Shown here: positions 45,542 through 55,422 of the stretch, piece by piece
Layout of the letters: every line of letters starts with the position of its first letter
How positions within the stretch are numbered: position 1 is the first letter of the stretch
Assembly: GCA_030147845.1 (NCBI GenBank)
Contig: JASBUN010000003.1
Location: 141,390 to 205,389, forward strand
DNA length: 64,000 bases
Reading direction: 5' to 3'
Origin: Gammaproteobacteria bacterium
Lineage (GTDB): Bacteria; Pseudomonadota; Gammaproteobacteria; JASBUN01
The notes under the pieces: model-generated
Told to the model about the DNA's origin: nothing
Database searches by the model: none
The model's input: only the letters and a program-made list of their open reading frames with translations
Program-made: the position numbers and the translations under genes

Positions 45542-47638
45542 CTATTTGACTCGCATGCCAGGCTGCGCGCCATCGTCGGGACTTAGCAGCCAGATATCCT
45601 TGCCGCCGGGTCCGGCAGCCAGCACCATGCCTTCCGAGACGCCAAAGCGCATTTTGCGCGGCGCCAGATTTGCCACCATCACTGTTAGTCGCCCTTCGAG
45701 TTGTGCGGCCGTGTAGGCGGATTTGATTCCCGCGAATACGGTGCGCGTCTGGTCGCCGAGATCCAGCGTCAGGCGTAACAGCTTGTCGGCGCCCTCGACT
45801 GCTTCGGCTTTGCTGATGCGCGCGACGCGCAGATCGATTTTCGCGAAGCTGTCGAAATCGATTGTGTCAGCGCTTGCGGTTGTTTTGTTTTGTGCCGCCG
45901 CGCCGCTGCTCGACGGTGCCGACGAGATTGGTTTGCTTGGTTTCATGTTCTCTCGATTTTTTTCCAACATGGCTTCCACCTGCGCGGGGTCGACGCGCTT
46001 TGCGAGATGTTGGTACGTGTCGATCGCATGCGCCAACAATATGTCGCCGGCATCAGACCACCGCAGTGGATCGATGCGCAGAAATGTTTCCACCTTGCGT
46101 GAGATGTTCGGCAGTATCGGCTTCAGATACAGCGTCAAGAGCCGGAACAGATTTAAGTGCGTGGTGCACAATTCATGCAGGCGGTTATGCTGCTCGGGGT
46201 CCTTGGCCAACTCCCACGGCCGAGCGGCGTCGATGTGCTCGTTGGCTTGGTCGGCCAGCGCCATGATGGTCTTGACCGCTTCGCTGAACTGACGCGTCTC
46301 ATACAAATCCGCGATAGTGCCGGCTGCGGTTTGAAAGGACTCGATCAGTTTCAGGTCTCGCGTCGGCAGCGTGTCGCACAGGCGCGCGTCGAACAGTTTG
46401 CTGACGAAGCCGGCCGAGCGCGAGGCGATATTGACGTACTTGCCGACTAAATTACTGTTCACCCGCGCCACGTAGTCATCGAAATTTAGATCGATATCTT
46501 CGATGCGTTCGTTGAGTTTGGCGGCGAAATAATAACGCAGGTACTCCGGGTCAAGATGATCGACATAAGTACGCGCCGTGATGAAAGTACCGCGCGATTT
46601 GGACATCTTCTGACCATTGACGGTCAGAAAACCATGTACGCACACTTGGTTGGGTGTGCGGTAGCCGGAAAAATGCAGCGTGGCCGGCCAGAACAAGGCG
46701 TGAAAGTAGAGGATGTCCTTGCCGATGAAATGATGCAGTTCGGTGTTGCTGTCGGGTTGCCACCATGCAGCGAAATCCAGGCCGCGACGCTTGGCCAGAT
46801 TCTCGAAGCTGGCCATGTAGCCGACCGGCGCATCGAGCCACACGTACAGGTATTTGCCCGGCGCATCCGGAATCTCGAAACCGAAATAGGGCGCGTCGCG
46901 CGAGATATCCCAATCGCGTAGCCCCGCTTCGAACCAATCTTGCAGTTTATTGGCGGCTTCGGGTTGCAGCGGCGGTCGGCCACCGTTACCGCTTCGCATC
47001 CAGTCGCGCAGAAAGGCTTCGCACTGCCCTAGTTTGAAGAAATAGTGCTCGGATTCGCGCGTAACGGGCGTCGCGCCGGAAACGGCCGAATAAGGATTAA
47101 TCAACTCGGTGGGCACATAGGTGGTGCCGCATACCTCGCAGCCGTCACCGTACTGATCGAGGGCGTGGCACTTGGGGCACTCGCCCTTGATGAACCGATC
47201 CGGCAGGAACATGCCGCGCTCCGGATCGTAGAACTGTTCGATCACGCGCGTGTCGATCAGGCCGGCATCGCGCAGACGGCGGTAAATACCCTGCGCCAAT
47301 ACACGGTTTTCGTCGGCATTGGTTGAGTAATAGTTGTCGAAATCGACTGCAAAGGCGTCGAAGTCGGCTTTGTGTTCATGGTGCACGCGTTCGATGAGTT
47401 GTTCAGGCGTGATGCCTTCGTGTTGCGCGCGCAACATGATGGGCGTGCCGTGCGTGTCATCGGCGCACACGTAATAGCACTCGTGGCCGCGCAGTTTCTG
47501 AAAGCGCACCCAGATGTCGGTCTGGATATATTCGACCAAATGTCCCAGATGGATACTGCCGTTTGCGTACGGCAGCGCACTGGTGACCAGGATTCTTCGG
47601 CGCGGGAGCGGCTCGGTGGTTGTCATCGACGCGGACAT
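45542..47638 (-). CDS. metG: Methionyl-tRNA synthetase
   Basis: This 698-residue class I synthetase has the HIGH-type motif in [16 protein letters not shown], the zinc-binding domain with [17 protein letters not shown], the KMSKS loop in [12 protein letters not shown], an anticodon-binding helical domain, and a C-terminal tRNA-binding/dimerisation domain ([31 protein letters not shown]). It is the long form as in E. coli. The start at ATG 47638 follows AAGGAA. It is divergent from mrp, a common arrangement. Confidence 0.97.
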   Translation of the reverse strand: MSASMTTTEPLPRRRILVTSALPYANGSIHLGHLVEYIQTDIWVRFQKLRGHECYYVCADDTHGTPIMLRAQHEGITPEQLIERVHHEHKADFDAFAVDFDNYYSTNADENRVLAQGIYRRLRDAGLIDTRVIEQFYDPERGMFLPDRFIKGECPKCHALDQYGDGCEVCGTTYVPTELINPYSAVSGATPVTRESEHYFFKLGQCEAFLRDWMRSGNGGRPPLQPEAANKLQDWFEAGLRDWDISRDAPYFGFEIPDAPGKYLYVWLDAPVGYMASFENLAKRRGLDFAAWWQPDSNTELHHFIGKDILYFHALFWPATLHFSGYRTPNQVCVHGFLTVNGQKMSKSRGTFITARTYVDHLDPEYLRYYFAAKLNERIEDIDLNFDDYVARVNSNLVGKYVNIASRSAGFVSKLFDARLCDTLPTRDLKLIESFQTAAGTIADLYETRQFSEAVKTIMALADQANEHIDAARPWELAKDPEQHNRLHELCTTHLNLFRLLTLYLKPILPNISRKVETFLRIDPLRWSDAGDILLAHAIDTYQHLAKRVDPAQVEAMLEKNRENMKPSKPISSAPSSSGAAAQNKTTASADTIDFDSFAKIDLRVARISKAEAVEGADKLLRLTLDLGDQTRTVFAGIKSAYTAAQLEGRLTVMVANLAPRKMRFGVSEGMVLAAGPGGKDIWLLSPDDGAQPGMRVK

Positions 47639-47796
47639 TTCCTTGAAAACTGCATAAAAATCAAACAGTATATCTTATTGCGGGGGAAAGAAAAGGGATG
47701 CGGACCGGCCGCTGCGGCGACAAGGTCGGGCTGCGCGCATAATCTTAGAGTCTATTGGAAGATTATGAAATACTACGCGGCCAGTCGGATTTATTG

Positions 47797-47802
47797 TATA
47801 AT
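47797..47802 (+). promoter_or_regulatory. Possible -10 box for mrp
   Basis: A perfect TATAAT lies 74 bases upstream of the mrp start in the divergent metG-mrp region. No convincing -35 partner was seen. Confidence 0.3.
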
Positions 47803-47875
47803 ACCTGATTAATTTACTACGGTTTCGCACTATGGTGCCGGCGCTCGCCGGTCGGTTTCTTGAGGAGGTTGTTGT

Positions 47876-48967
47876 ATGTCGAATGTCACCCAAGCGCAGG
47901 TGGAAGAGGCCCTGAAGGGCTACGTGGACCCTCACCTGGAAAAAGATCTGGTGGCTGCCAAGGCCGTTAAAGGGATCGAAATCGAGGGCAGCAAGGCGAA
48001 ACTGAAGGTCGTTTTGGGCTATCCGGCTAAGGGCTTCAAGGACACGCTTACCGCCGCGTTGAAGAAGCAGGTCGAGGCCATCGATGGTATTGATCAATTG
48101 GATGTTGATCTATCGTGGAAAATCGACAGCCACGTGACGCAGAAAAATATCAACGGCATCGAGGGCGTGAAGAACATTATCGCCGTCGCCTCGGGCAAGG
48201 GCGGGGTGGGTAAGTCCACCACTGCTGTCAATCTGGCCTTGGCGTTGTCGGCCGAGGGCGCCAACGTCGGCATTCTCGACGCCGATATCTACGGCCCGAG
48301 TCAGCCGCGCATGTTGGGTGTGCACGGCAAGCCCGAGTCAGCCGACGGTAAGAGCTTGGAGCCGATGGTCAGTTATCATCTGCAGGCGATGTCGATTGGT
48401 TTCCTTATCGACGAGGAAACGCCGATGATTTGGCGCGGTCCGATGGTGACCCAAGCCCTTGAGCAGTTGCTCAAAGACACCAACTGGAAGAATCTCGACT
48501 ACCTGATCGTCGATATGCCGCCAGGCACCGGCGACGTGCAGCTGACCTTGGCGCAGAAGGTGCCGGTCAGTGGTGTGGTGATTGTCACCACGCCGCAGGA
48601 CATCGCGCTGCTTGATGCCAAGAAAGGCTTGAAGATGTTTGAAAAGGTCGAGGTGCCGGTACTCGGCATTATCGAAAACATGAGTATCCATATATGCAGT
48701 AAGTGCGGCCACGAGGAACATATTTTTGGCGCAGGCGGCGGTCAGCGAATGTCCGACGAGTACCACGTCGACTTCCTCGGCGCGCTGCCGCTGGATTTGC
48801 GTATCCGCGAGGAAACCGACAGCGGCAAGCCGACCGTGGTGGCTGAGCCGGACAGCCGCATCGCGCAAATTTATCGCGAAATCGCTCGGCGTACGGCCGC
48901 CAAACTTTCGTTGCAAGGTAAGAACTACGCCGCCAAGTTTCCGCAGATCGTTATTCAGAACAACTGA
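47876..48967 (+). CDS. apbC: Iron-sulfur cluster carrier ATPase Mrp/ApbC
   Basis: This 363-residue P-loop protein carries and delivers Fe-S clusters. The N-terminal MIP18-like domain (VTQAQVEEALKGYVDPHLEKDLV) leads to the deviant Walker A GKGGVGKSTTAVNLALAL, DADIYGPSQPRMLG, DMPPGTGDVQLTL and the cluster-binding CSKC within IHICSKCGHEEHIFG. Length and layout match MRP proteins. A strong GAGGAGG lies upstream of ATG 47876. A long hairpin follows the gene. Confidence 0.96.
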   Translation: MSNVTQAQVEEALKGYVDPHLEKDLVAAKAVKGIEIEGSKAKLKVVLGYPAKGFKDTLTAALKKQVEAIDGIDQLDVDLSWKIDSHVTQKNINGIEGVKNIIAVASGKGGVGKSTTAVNLALALSAEGANVGILDADIYGPSQPRMLGVHGKPESADGKSLEPMVSYHLQAMSIGFLIDEETPMIWRGPMVTQALEQLLKDTNWKNLDYLIVDMPPGTGDVQLTLAQKVPVSGVVIVTTPQDIALLDAKKGLKMFEKVEVPVLGIIENMSIHICSKCGHEEHIFGAGGGQRMSDEYHVDFLGALPLDLRIREETDSGKPTVVAEPDSRIAQIYREIARRTAAKLSLQGKNYAAKFPQIVIQNN

Positions 48968-49009
48968 CCGAACGCGCTGCGCGGCGCTTGGTGATGACCC
49001 GCCTCATAT

Positions 49010-49044
49010 GCCGCGAAGAACGCTGATTTTGCGTCCTTCGCGGC
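49010..49044 (+). terminator. Long hairpin downstream of mrp
   Basis: GCCGCGAAG (49010-49018) pairs with CTTCGCGGC (49036-49044), and an inner ACGC/GCGT extends the stem. Only a short T-rich stretch (TTCTGTGTT) follows, so it may be a terminator or a 3' stabiliser. Confidence 0.45.
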
Positions 49045-49181
49045 TTCTGTGTTCCTATCAGCCAGTCGGCCGTGATCGATTGGCATTGTGTGGATGAGCG
49101 GGTAGAATTGGCGCGTTTTGGTCATCGTGCGGTAGCGTGTGCGGCGCCGCGGTTTGTTCGAATGTTTGCGACAGGCTACGA

Positions 49182-49748
49182 ATGAGTATCAAATCTGATC
49201 GTTGGATACGGCGCATGGCCAAGGAACACGGCATGATCGAGCCGTTCGAGGCCGGCCAGGTACGCGAGCACGACAGCGGACGGGTGATTTCCTACGGTAC
49301 CTCGAGCTACGGCTACGATATCCGTTGCGCCGATGAGTTCAAGATATTCACCAACATCAACTCGGCGATCGTCGACCCGAAAAATTTCGACGACAATAGT
49401 TTTGTCGACGTCAAAGCCGATATCTGCATCATTCCCCCCAATTCCTTTGCCTTGGCGCGTACGGTGGAATATTTCCGCATTCCGCGCAGCGTGCTGACGG
49501 TTTGCCTGGGTAAATCCACTTATGCGCGCTGCGGTATCATCGTCAATGTCACGCCGTTGGAGCCGGAGTGGGAAGGCCACGTAACGCTCGAGTTTTCCAA
49601 CACCACGCCGCTGCCGGCCAAAATTTATGCCAATGAAGGCGTCGCGCAAGTGTTGTTCTTTGAATCCGACGAAGTGTGTGAATCGTCCTACCGTGATCGT
49701 GGCGGCAAATATCAAGGCCAGACCGGCGTTACCTTGCCCAAGGCCTGA
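49182..49748 (+). CDS. dcd: dCTP deaminase
   Basis: This 188-residue enzyme converts dCTP to dUTP for thymidylate synthesis. It begins [22 protein letters not shown] and has [14 protein letters not shown], then [51 protein letters not shown], where Glu is the catalytic base region, and ends [14 protein letters not shown]. Trimeric dUTPase-like fold. I use ATG 49182; the open frame back to 49137 has no conservation. Confidence 0.96.
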   Translation: MSIKSDRWIRRMAKEHGMIEPFEAGQVREHDSGRVISYGTSSYGYDIRCADEFKIFTNINSAIVDPKNFDDNSFVDVKADICIIPPNSFALARTVEYFRIPRSVLTVCLGKSTYARCGIIVNVTPLEPEWEGHVTLEFSNTTPLPAKIYANEGVAQVLFFESDEVCESSYRDRGGKYQGQTGVTLPKA

Positions 49749-49775
49749 CTACGATCGCGCATATCGGCGCGCCGG

Positions 49776-50525
49776 TTAGCGAATTCCTTCGACCTTATCG
49801 AGTGACATATGGTATCGGCTGCCGTCGGTTTCCACGTGCTCCACGCGTACAACCAGATAATCGAGTTTTGGTGCGCACCATAGATACGTTTTGCGTTCCT
49901 GGTCGGCGCGCTCGCGGATGAGTTTGACGGTTTGGTAGGTTCCAGCAGGGACGTGGATCGCCTCTTTGCCGAGAATGCGAAAGTGGAAATTTTTCAATTT
50001 TCCACCATCGGCAATATCATATCTCAGTGAACGCGCGCCACGCGCGAGATCTAGCATCAGCGCTAATTGGACCGAAAATTTGTCCAACGTCCCAGGCGGA
50101 ATTTTCATGCGCCAGGTTTGCCCATTTATAATGTTACTGACTTCGTGCTTGGGCCAACGAAACACCAAATGGATGTCTTTGGATTTGCGCCCATGGCGTA
50201 GATAGCGGTAGTCGAGGGATCGAATTTTACCGTCTCGATAGATCCATTCGCTGCGTTCGGAAATGGTGTCGTTGCGAAGGAGTGCCAGCATGCCGGCCGG
50301 TCGAGTGAAGCTGGCATAGATGTGGTGGTCGCCTTGCACCGAGAGGGTCAGGCGTGCTTTGGCCACCCGCAGACTGCCGGCATAGCCGCTATAGTATGCG
50401 GAGAATGGTGGTAATTCGAACGCTTCAGGATGTTCGCCGGCGGCGTGTGCGCGACCGAGTGGCAAGGCGGCCAACAACACCAGCATACCCGTGCGCAGTG
50501 ATTGTAAGCCGGCGCTTACGGGCAT
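49776..50525 (-). CDS. DUF3108 domain exported protein
   Basis: This 249-residue protein has a signal peptide ending near AHAA, followed by PFSAYYSGYAGSLRVAKARLTLS, the usual opening of DUF3108, and a beta-rich body with DGKIRSLDYRYLRHGRKSKDIHLVFRW and PAGTYQTVKLIRERADQERKTYLWCAPKLDYLVVRVEH. DUF3108 proteins are periplasmic and of unknown function. The start overlaps the purN 3' end by ten bases, an arrangement also common next to purMN in pseudomonads. Confidence 0.87.
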   Translation of the reverse strand: MPVSAGLQSLRTGMLVLLAALPLGRAHAAGEHPEAFELPPFSAYYSGYAGSLRVAKARLTLSVQGDHHIYASFTRPAGMLALLRNDTISERSEWIYRDGKIRSLDYRYLRHGRKSKDIHLVFRWPKHEVSNIINGQTWRMKIPPGTLDKFSVQLALMLDLARGARSLRYDIADGGKLKNFHFRILGKEAIHVPAGTYQTVKLIRERADQERKTYLWCAPKLDYLVVRVEHVETDGSRYHMSLDKVEGIR

Positions 50526-51229
50526 GACTCGAGCGCTTCGCCGTCGCCGCTGAACAGATAAGGTTGTTGTAGCTGCACGCCGTCCAATATCGCCGCGCTT
50601 TCACCAAGACGCAACCTGCCATCGGCAAACCAGCGTATCGCCAATGGCAGAATGCGATGCTCCTGCTCCAGTACACGTGCTGCCAGGCGTTCCGCGCTGT
50701 CGTCGCGCAGCACGGCCACCCGCGCCTGTACGACAAGCGGTCCGCCGTCCAGGTCTTCGGTGACAAAATGAACGCTGGCGCCGTGCATCGTATCGCCCGC
50801 GCGTAACGCCCGCGCGTGCGTGTTTCGCCCGGCGTGGCGGGGTAGCAGAGACGGGTGAATGTTGAGCATACGCCCACGGAAATGGCCGACGAACGAGTCG
50901 CCCAGGATACGCATGAAACCGGCTAGTACCACCAATCCGGGCCGGTAGGCGTCGACACGTTCGCGCAGTGCTTGGTCGAACGCGGCGCGGTCGGCATACT
51001 GACAGTGATCGACGACTTCGGTGGTGAGGCCGCTAGCGCGTGCCAGCCGCAGCCCGGGCGCCTGCGCTTGGTTGCTGATTACCGCGCCGATGGTCACCGG
51101 CAGCGCCTGTCGTCGTATGGCCTCGATGATGGCCTGCAAGTTACTTCCGTTGCCCGATATCAGCACGACGATCGTCAGCTTGGCGCCGTCGCTCAGCGTT
51201 GGGCTCGAGCGTTCAGACAATGTTGACAC
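50516..51229 (-). CDS. purN: Phosphoribosylglycinamide formyltransferase
   Basis: This 237-residue enzyme adds a formyl group from formyl-THF to glycinamide ribonucleotide. It has [18 protein letters not shown] at the phosphate site, and [22 protein letters not shown] with the catalytic Asn, His residues, followed by [20 protein letters not shown] containing the catalytic Asp. The start used here is GTG 51229, which overlaps purM by 17 bases; the conserved region begins about 18 residues in, so a slightly later start is possible. The C-terminus is a little longer than that of E. coli PurN. Confidence 0.94.
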   Translation of the reverse strand: MSTLSERSSPTLSDGAKLTIVVLISGNGSNLQAIIEAIRRQALPVTIGAVISNQAQAPGLRLARASGLTTEVVDHCQYADRAAFDQALRERVDAYRPGLVVLAGFMRILGDSFVGHFRGRMLNIHPSLLPRHAGRNTHARALRAGDTMHGASVHFVTEDLDGGPLVVQARVAVLRDDSAERLAARVLEQEHRILPLAIRWFADGRLRLGESAAILDGVQLQQPYLFSGDGEALESCP

Positions 51230-52277
51230 CGCAGACGTCGCCGGCTTCTATATGCCCCAGCACGAATGCCTGCTCGCCGGCTTGTTGAAGTACCGACACA
51301 GTCGTCTCGGCATCTTGCGCGGCAACGCATACCACCATGCCAACGCCACAATTGAAGGTACGGTACATTTCTTCGTCGGCGACCTTGCCGGTACGCTGCA
51401 GCCAATCGAACACCGCCGGTCGTTGCCAGGCATCGGCGTGCACCACCGCGCACGTGCCTTGCGGCATGACGCGTGGCAGGTTTTCCGGCAATCCGCCGCC
51501 GGTGATGTGGGCCAGCGCGTGAATTTGCACGCGTTCCATGAGTTGCAAAAGTGGCTTGACGTAGATGCGTGTCGGTTCGAGCAAGGTTTCGCCGAGCGTG
51601 CGGCCGTTAAATGCCATGTTCAAGTCGGTGCCGTCAAGCTCCAGAATTTTGCGCACCAGCGAGTAGCCGTTGGAGTGCGGGCCGGACGACGCGATGCCGA
51701 TCAGCGTATCTCCGGGACCGACTTTGCTGCCGTCGATAATCTCACTTTTTTCGACCACACCGACGCAAAATCCGGCCAGATCGTACTCGCCACCAGCGTA
51801 CATGCCGGGCATTTCGGCGGTTTCGCCGCCGACCAAAGCGGCGCCCGCCATCTCGCAGCCGGCGCCAATCCCTTCGATCACGCACGCCGCTGTTTCCACA
51901 TCCAGGTGACCGCTGGCGAAATAATCGAGGAAGAACAACGGTTCGGCCCCTTGTACCACCAAATCATTGACGCACATGGCGACCAGATCGATACCGATGG
52001 AGCGATGCTCGTTAAGCATCAAGGCCAACTTAAGCTTGGTGCCGACGCCGTCCGTGCCGGATACCAGAACCGGTTCACGGTAGCGACCGACCGGGAGTTC
52101 GAACAGCGCGCCGAAACCGCCGAGTCCACCCATGACCTCGGGACGTAAAGTACGTTTCGCAATGGGGCTTATGCGTTCCACGAGCGCGTTACCGGCGTCG
52201 ATATCGACGCCGGCGTCCCGGTAGCTGAGTCCGCTACCCGTGGCGCGCGGGCTGGCTGAGTCCGATTCCTGTGTCAC
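51213..52277 (-). CDS. purM: Phosphoribosylformylglycinamidine cyclo-ligase
   Basis: This 354-residue AIR synthetase closes the imidazole ring in purine synthesis. It starts with a short tail, then [20 protein letters not shown], the ATP-binding [67 protein letters not shown] and [16 protein letters not shown], all typical. It heads the purM-purN-DUF3108 operon and is divergent from the DUF2066 gene across a 380-base gap. Confidence 0.97.
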   Translation of the reverse strand: MTQESDSASPRATGSGLSYRDAGVDIDAGNALVERISPIAKRTLRPEVMGGLGGFGALFELPVGRYREPVLVSGTDGVGTKLKLALMLNEHRSIGIDLVAMCVNDLVVQGAEPLFFLDYFASGHLDVETAACVIEGIGAGCEMAGAALVGGETAEMPGMYAGGEYDLAGFCVGVVEKSEIIDGSKVGPGDTLIGIASSGPHSNGYSLVRKILELDGTDLNMAFNGRTLGETLLEPTRIYVKPLLQLMERVQIHALAHITGGGLPENLPRVMPQGTCAVVHADAWQRPAVFDWLQRTGKVADEEMYRTFNCGVGMVVCVAAQDAETTVSVLQQAGEQAFVLGHIEAGDVCGVNIV

Positions 52278-52660
52278 TGGCTACTCCCAAGTCAATGGTA
52301 TTCCGGGCCGGGCGATCGACGCTCTCCGGATTGTGTTTGGCGTCGCGTCGGGCCGGCGGGATGCTGCGCGTGGCCGATTTTCCGCCGCTCGTGTGTGCTA
52401 ACCTAACAATTTACTTCACTTAAAGTGCGCCGGGGCGTGAATTCGGCCCGGCCCGTCGTCGGTTTCCGTTACTATAATGGGCCGGCTGGCCGCCAAAGTG
52501 CTACCCGCAGTCACGATGGGCGCAGCTTGGTTCGATGTCACCGGGTCTGCTATTTTACACCGCCTGAGGTCGCCGCAGGGAGTCTTTGGCGAGGTTATCT
52601 GGCCCGGCTAAAACGGTGCTGGGCACTGCGCATTTTAACCGCCGCTTGCAGTGGAGTGTG
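52278..52660. other. Divergent intergenic region of purM and the DUF2066 operon
   Basis: 383 bases without a supported gene. It contains a perfect TATAAT at 52473-52478 facing the DUF2066 gene, without a good -35. No PurR-type operator could be recognised, and no RNA gene was seen. Confidence 0.4.
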
Positions 52661-53785
52661 ATGAAAATGGAAAAATGGATCATTGGCCTGCTGTTGCTGG
52701 TCGCACTAAATCCGTCGGCGTCAGCAGCGGTGCGGGTCGACGGCTTGTTTGACGTTACCGTCGCGGTGTCCGGGCAGGCGCCGGCGGAGCGTGCGCGCGC
52801 CTTGTCTGAGGGGCTCAAGGAGGTGATTAGCCGCCTTGCCGCGACCCAGAACATCGATCGCTATCCGCCGCTGCAGGCGGCATTGGCAGACCCCAGTCAA
52901 TTTGTGCAGCAATACCGTTATCAACGCCAGCCGGCCAATGCGCAGAGCGCGGCGCAGGCGGTAGCGGGCGAGGCTCTGTGGATGCGCTTCGATCGCGGAG
53001 CGATCGAAAAATTGCTACGCGATAACGGTTTGCCGGTGTGGGGCGCGGAGCGGCCTAACACGTTGGTGTGGCTGGCGGTCGAGGACGGGAACGACCGGCA
53101 TCTGATTGCCGCCGATTCGTCCGACCCGGTGCGGGTCGAATTAGAAAAGCAGGCGCAGATTCGCGGCGTGCCGATTATGTTCCCGCTGTTGGATCTGAAG
53201 GACCAGCGCCAATTGAGTTTTGCCGACGTCTGGGGCGGCTTTGCGGACACCGTTGCTGCCGCGTCGGCGCGCTATTCGCCGGAGGCGGTGCTCATCGGCC
53301 GTTTGCGTCATGCACCGGACGGTAGTTGGGATGCGCGTTGGCTGCTCACCAATCAGGGTCAAGAGAAGGCCTGGACCACACGCGGCGCCGACCTAACGAC
53401 GATGTTGGGCGATGGTATCGGCGGCGTTGCTGACGCGCTGGCGGCGCGCTATGCCATGGCGGCCGGGCAGGGGGGGCACACGCAAGTGACGCTCACGGTA
53501 GCGGGTGTCGCTAAATTGCAGGACTACGCAAAGGTGGGTAAATATTTGACCTCCCTGGCCGCGGTTGTCGATGCGCGGTTGACCGACGTTGCCCCCGATC
53601 AGATCAGTTACACGGTCGATGTGCGTGGCAATAGCGACGTGCTGGCGCAGTCATTCGCGCTGGGCGATGTGCTCGTTCCCGTACAAGCGGGACAAGCGGG
53701 ACAAGCGGCCAACATCACCGCCGCTAGTGTGCCATCGTCGGAGTCGGTGGCCGCCAACGCGATGCATTACCGCTTGCAACCGTGA
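52661..53785 (+). CDS. DUF2066 domain exported protein
   Basis: This 374-residue protein has a signal peptide (MKMEKWIIGLLLLVALN, cleavage near SASA) and then VRVDGLFDVTVAVSGQAPAERARALSEGLKEVISRLA, the DUF2066 signature. It continues with PVWGAERPNTLVWLAVEDG and ADVWGGFADTVAAASARY. The function is unknown; the gene is conserved beside purMN and hda in gammaproteobacteria. GGAG precedes ATG 52661. Its stop overlaps the GTG start of the next gene by four bases. A triplet of nine-base repeats near the 3' end encodes QAGQAGQAA. Confidence 0.85.
   Translation: MKMEKWIIGLLLLVALNPSASAAVRVDGLFDVTVAVSGQAPAERARALSEGLKEVISRLAATQNIDRYPPLQAALADPSQFVQQYRYQRQPANAQSAAQAVAGEALWMRFDRGAIEKLLRDNGLPVWGAERPNTLVWLAVEDGNDRHLIAADSSDPVRVELEKQAQIRGVPIMFPLLDLKDQRQLSFADVWGGFADTVAAASARYSPEAVLIGRLRHAPDGSWDARWLLTNQGQEKAWTTRGADLTTMLGDGIGGVADALAARYAMAAGQGGHTQVTLTVAGVAKLQDYAKVGKYLTSLAAVVDARLTDVAPDQISYTVDVRGNSDVLAQSFALGDVLVPVQAGQAGQAANITAASVPSSESVAANAMHYRLQP
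53684..53710 (+). repeat. Three 9-base tandem repeats in the DUF2066 gene
   Basis: CAAGCGGGA occurs at 53684-53692 and 53693-53701 and in altered form at 53702-53710, within a likely flexible C-terminal linker. The unit is in frame, so copy-number changes would only alter linker length. Confidence 0.8.
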
Positions 53786-54339
53786 ATCTGCGGCATGTCC
53801 CAAATTTTATTACCGCGCTGCGACTGGTTCTCGTCATTCCGGTCGTCGTGCTGCTGATCCAGCGGCGTTTCACCGAGGCTTTGATGGTGTTCGCCGTGGC
53901 CGGCGCGTCGGACGTCCTCGATGGCTTTCTGGCTCGTCGCTATGGTTGGTTTACCCGTCTTGGTGGTTGGCTGGATCCGGTCGCCGACAAGATCATGCTG
54001 GTGTCCACCTATGTCACGCTAGTCTGGCTTGGCCTCATTCCTTTTTGGTTGCTGGTTGTGGTGATTGCGCGCGATGTCACTATCTTGATGGGTGGCGTGG
54101 CGTATTACTTTTGGGTCGAGAAAGTTGATGCCCAGCCGAGTTGGATCAGCAAGCTGAATACGGTCGCGCAGATTGCGTTGGTCATGGCGGTGATGTTTGA
54201 TCGCGGTATTGCCGCACTGCCGATCGTGTGGCTCGATGTCATGATCGGCGCGGTAACGCTGACAACGGTGCTCAGTGGGGCAGGCTATGTGGCGACCTGG
54301 GGCGCTCGCGCTATTCACGTGCGAAGGGGCGGAACATGA
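53782..54339 (+). CDS. CDP-alcohol phosphatidyltransferase family protein
   Basis: This 185-residue membrane enzyme has the CDP-alcohol phosphotransferase signature in DVLDGFLARRYGWFTRLGGWLDPVADK, which fits D-x2-D-G-x2-A-R-x8-G-x3-D-x3-D. It has about five to six transmembrane segments. It could synthesise phosphatidylglycerophosphate or another phospholipid, but the gene next to hda in gammaproteobacteria is a second PgsA-like paralogue of unproved substrate. The GTG start at 53782 overlaps the DUF2066 stop, and its own stop overlaps the ATG of the next gene (ATGA). Confidence 0.9.
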   Translation: MNLRHVPNFITALRLVLVIPVVVLLIQRRFTEALMVFAVAGASDVLDGFLARRYGWFTRLGGWLDPVADKIMLVSTYVTLVWLGLIPFWLLVVVIARDVTILMGGVAYYFWVEKVDAQPSWISKLNTVAQIALVMAVMFDRGIAALPIVWLDVMIGAVTLTTVLSGAGYVATWGARAIHVRRGGT

Positions 54340-55397
54340 CCGATTCGCAACGCTGGTTTTTGCTTGTGTCAGCGGGGTTGGTGGCGTTGCTGGTGTACTT
54401 ACTGGCGCCGGTATTTACGCCGTTTTTGGTGGCGGCACTGATCGCCTATCTAGGTGACCCGCTGGCCGATCGTTTCGAGCGCCTGGGGCTTTCTCGTACC
54501 ATGGCGGTGATCGTCGTGTTCGTCGTCGTGATCTTGATCTTCACCGCGGCGTTGGTGGTGTTGGTGCCCTTGATCGAACGCCAGATCACCTATTTGATCG
54601 GCCGCCTGCCCGACTACATGGGCTGGATCCAAACGACTTTGATGCCGTGGTTGCACGCGCGCTTCGGTATAGATCCGGCCAGCCTCGATCTGCAGTCGCT
54701 GCAGGACGCTTTGACCAAGCATTGGCAGCAGGCCGGCGGCATCGCCGCGCAGGTCGTGCGTTCGGTGTCGTCGTCGGGTTTGGCGCTATTGGCATGGCTA
54801 GCCAATCTAATTTTAATACCGGTTGTCGGCTTCTACCTGCTTCGCGACTGGGATGCGCTCATGCAACGCATCCGAACGCTCATACCGCGCCGTTGGGAGC
54901 CGCTGGTGGTGCAATTGGCGCGGGAGTCCGATGACGTGCTCGGCGCATTTCTGCGTGGACAACTATTGGTCATGCTGGCGCTGGGTATGATCTATATCCT
55001 GGGCCTATGGATGACCGGCCTGAAGTTGGCGTTACTGATCGGGCTGTTGGCCGGTCTGGTTAGCTTCGTGCCCTACCTGGGCTTCATTACCGGCATTTTG
55101 GCCGCCGGCGTGGCCATCGTGGCGCAGACGCAGGATCTCTATCAACTCGTTTGGGTGCTGCTGGTATTCGGTATCGGCCAGTTATTGGAAGGCACCGTAC
55201 TGACGCCGATGCTGGTCGGCGATCGCATCGGCCTGCATCCGGTTGCGGTAATTTTTGCGATATTGGCTGGCGGACAATTGTTCGGCTTTTTCGGCATACT
55301 GCTGGCATTGCCGGTGGCAGCCGTGCTGGCGGTGCTGCTGCGCTATGTCCATCGCCGCTATCTGGACAGCCGGCTGTATGAAGAATCCGGCTCGTGA
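54336..55397 (+). CDS. AI-2E family transporter (PerM-like permease)
   Basis: This 353-residue inner-membrane protein has the typical AI-2E/PerM layout: two N-terminal helices (LLVYLLAPVFTPFLVAALIAYLGDPLADRFE), a periplasmic coiled stretch around residues 80-140, and then clustered helices with GFYLLRDWD, FLRGQLLVMLALGMIYILGLW and the C-terminal GQLLEGTVLTPMLVGDRIGLHPVAVIFAILAGGQLFGF. The family includes peptide, autoinducer and ion transporters; the substrate here is unknown. The ATG at 54336 overlaps the preceding stop. Confidence 0.9.
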   Translation: MTDSQRWFLLVSAGLVALLVYLLAPVFTPFLVAALIAYLGDPLADRFERLGLSRTMAVIVVFVVVILIFTAALVVLVPLIERQITYLIGRLPDYMGWIQTTLMPWLHARFGIDPASLDLQSLQDALTKHWQQAGGIAAQVVRSVSSSGLALLAWLANLILIPVVGFYLLRDWDALMQRIRTLIPRRWEPLVVQLARESDDVLGAFLRGQLLVMLALGMIYILGLWMTGLKLALLIGLLAGLVSFVPYLGFITGILAAGVAIVAQTQDLYQLVWVLLVFGIGQLLEGTVLTPMLVGDRIGLHPVAVIFAILAGGQLFGFFGILLALPVAAVLAVLLRYVHRRYLDSRLYEESGS

Positions 55398-55422
55398 GCC
55401 ATTGCCGCCGTAAGCCTATTCC

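Noticed and set aside
51021..52148. 375-codon plus-strand frame opposite purN and purM
   Set aside because: It lies antisense to two certain purine genes that overlap each other; His/Arg-rich composition marks it as a shadow.
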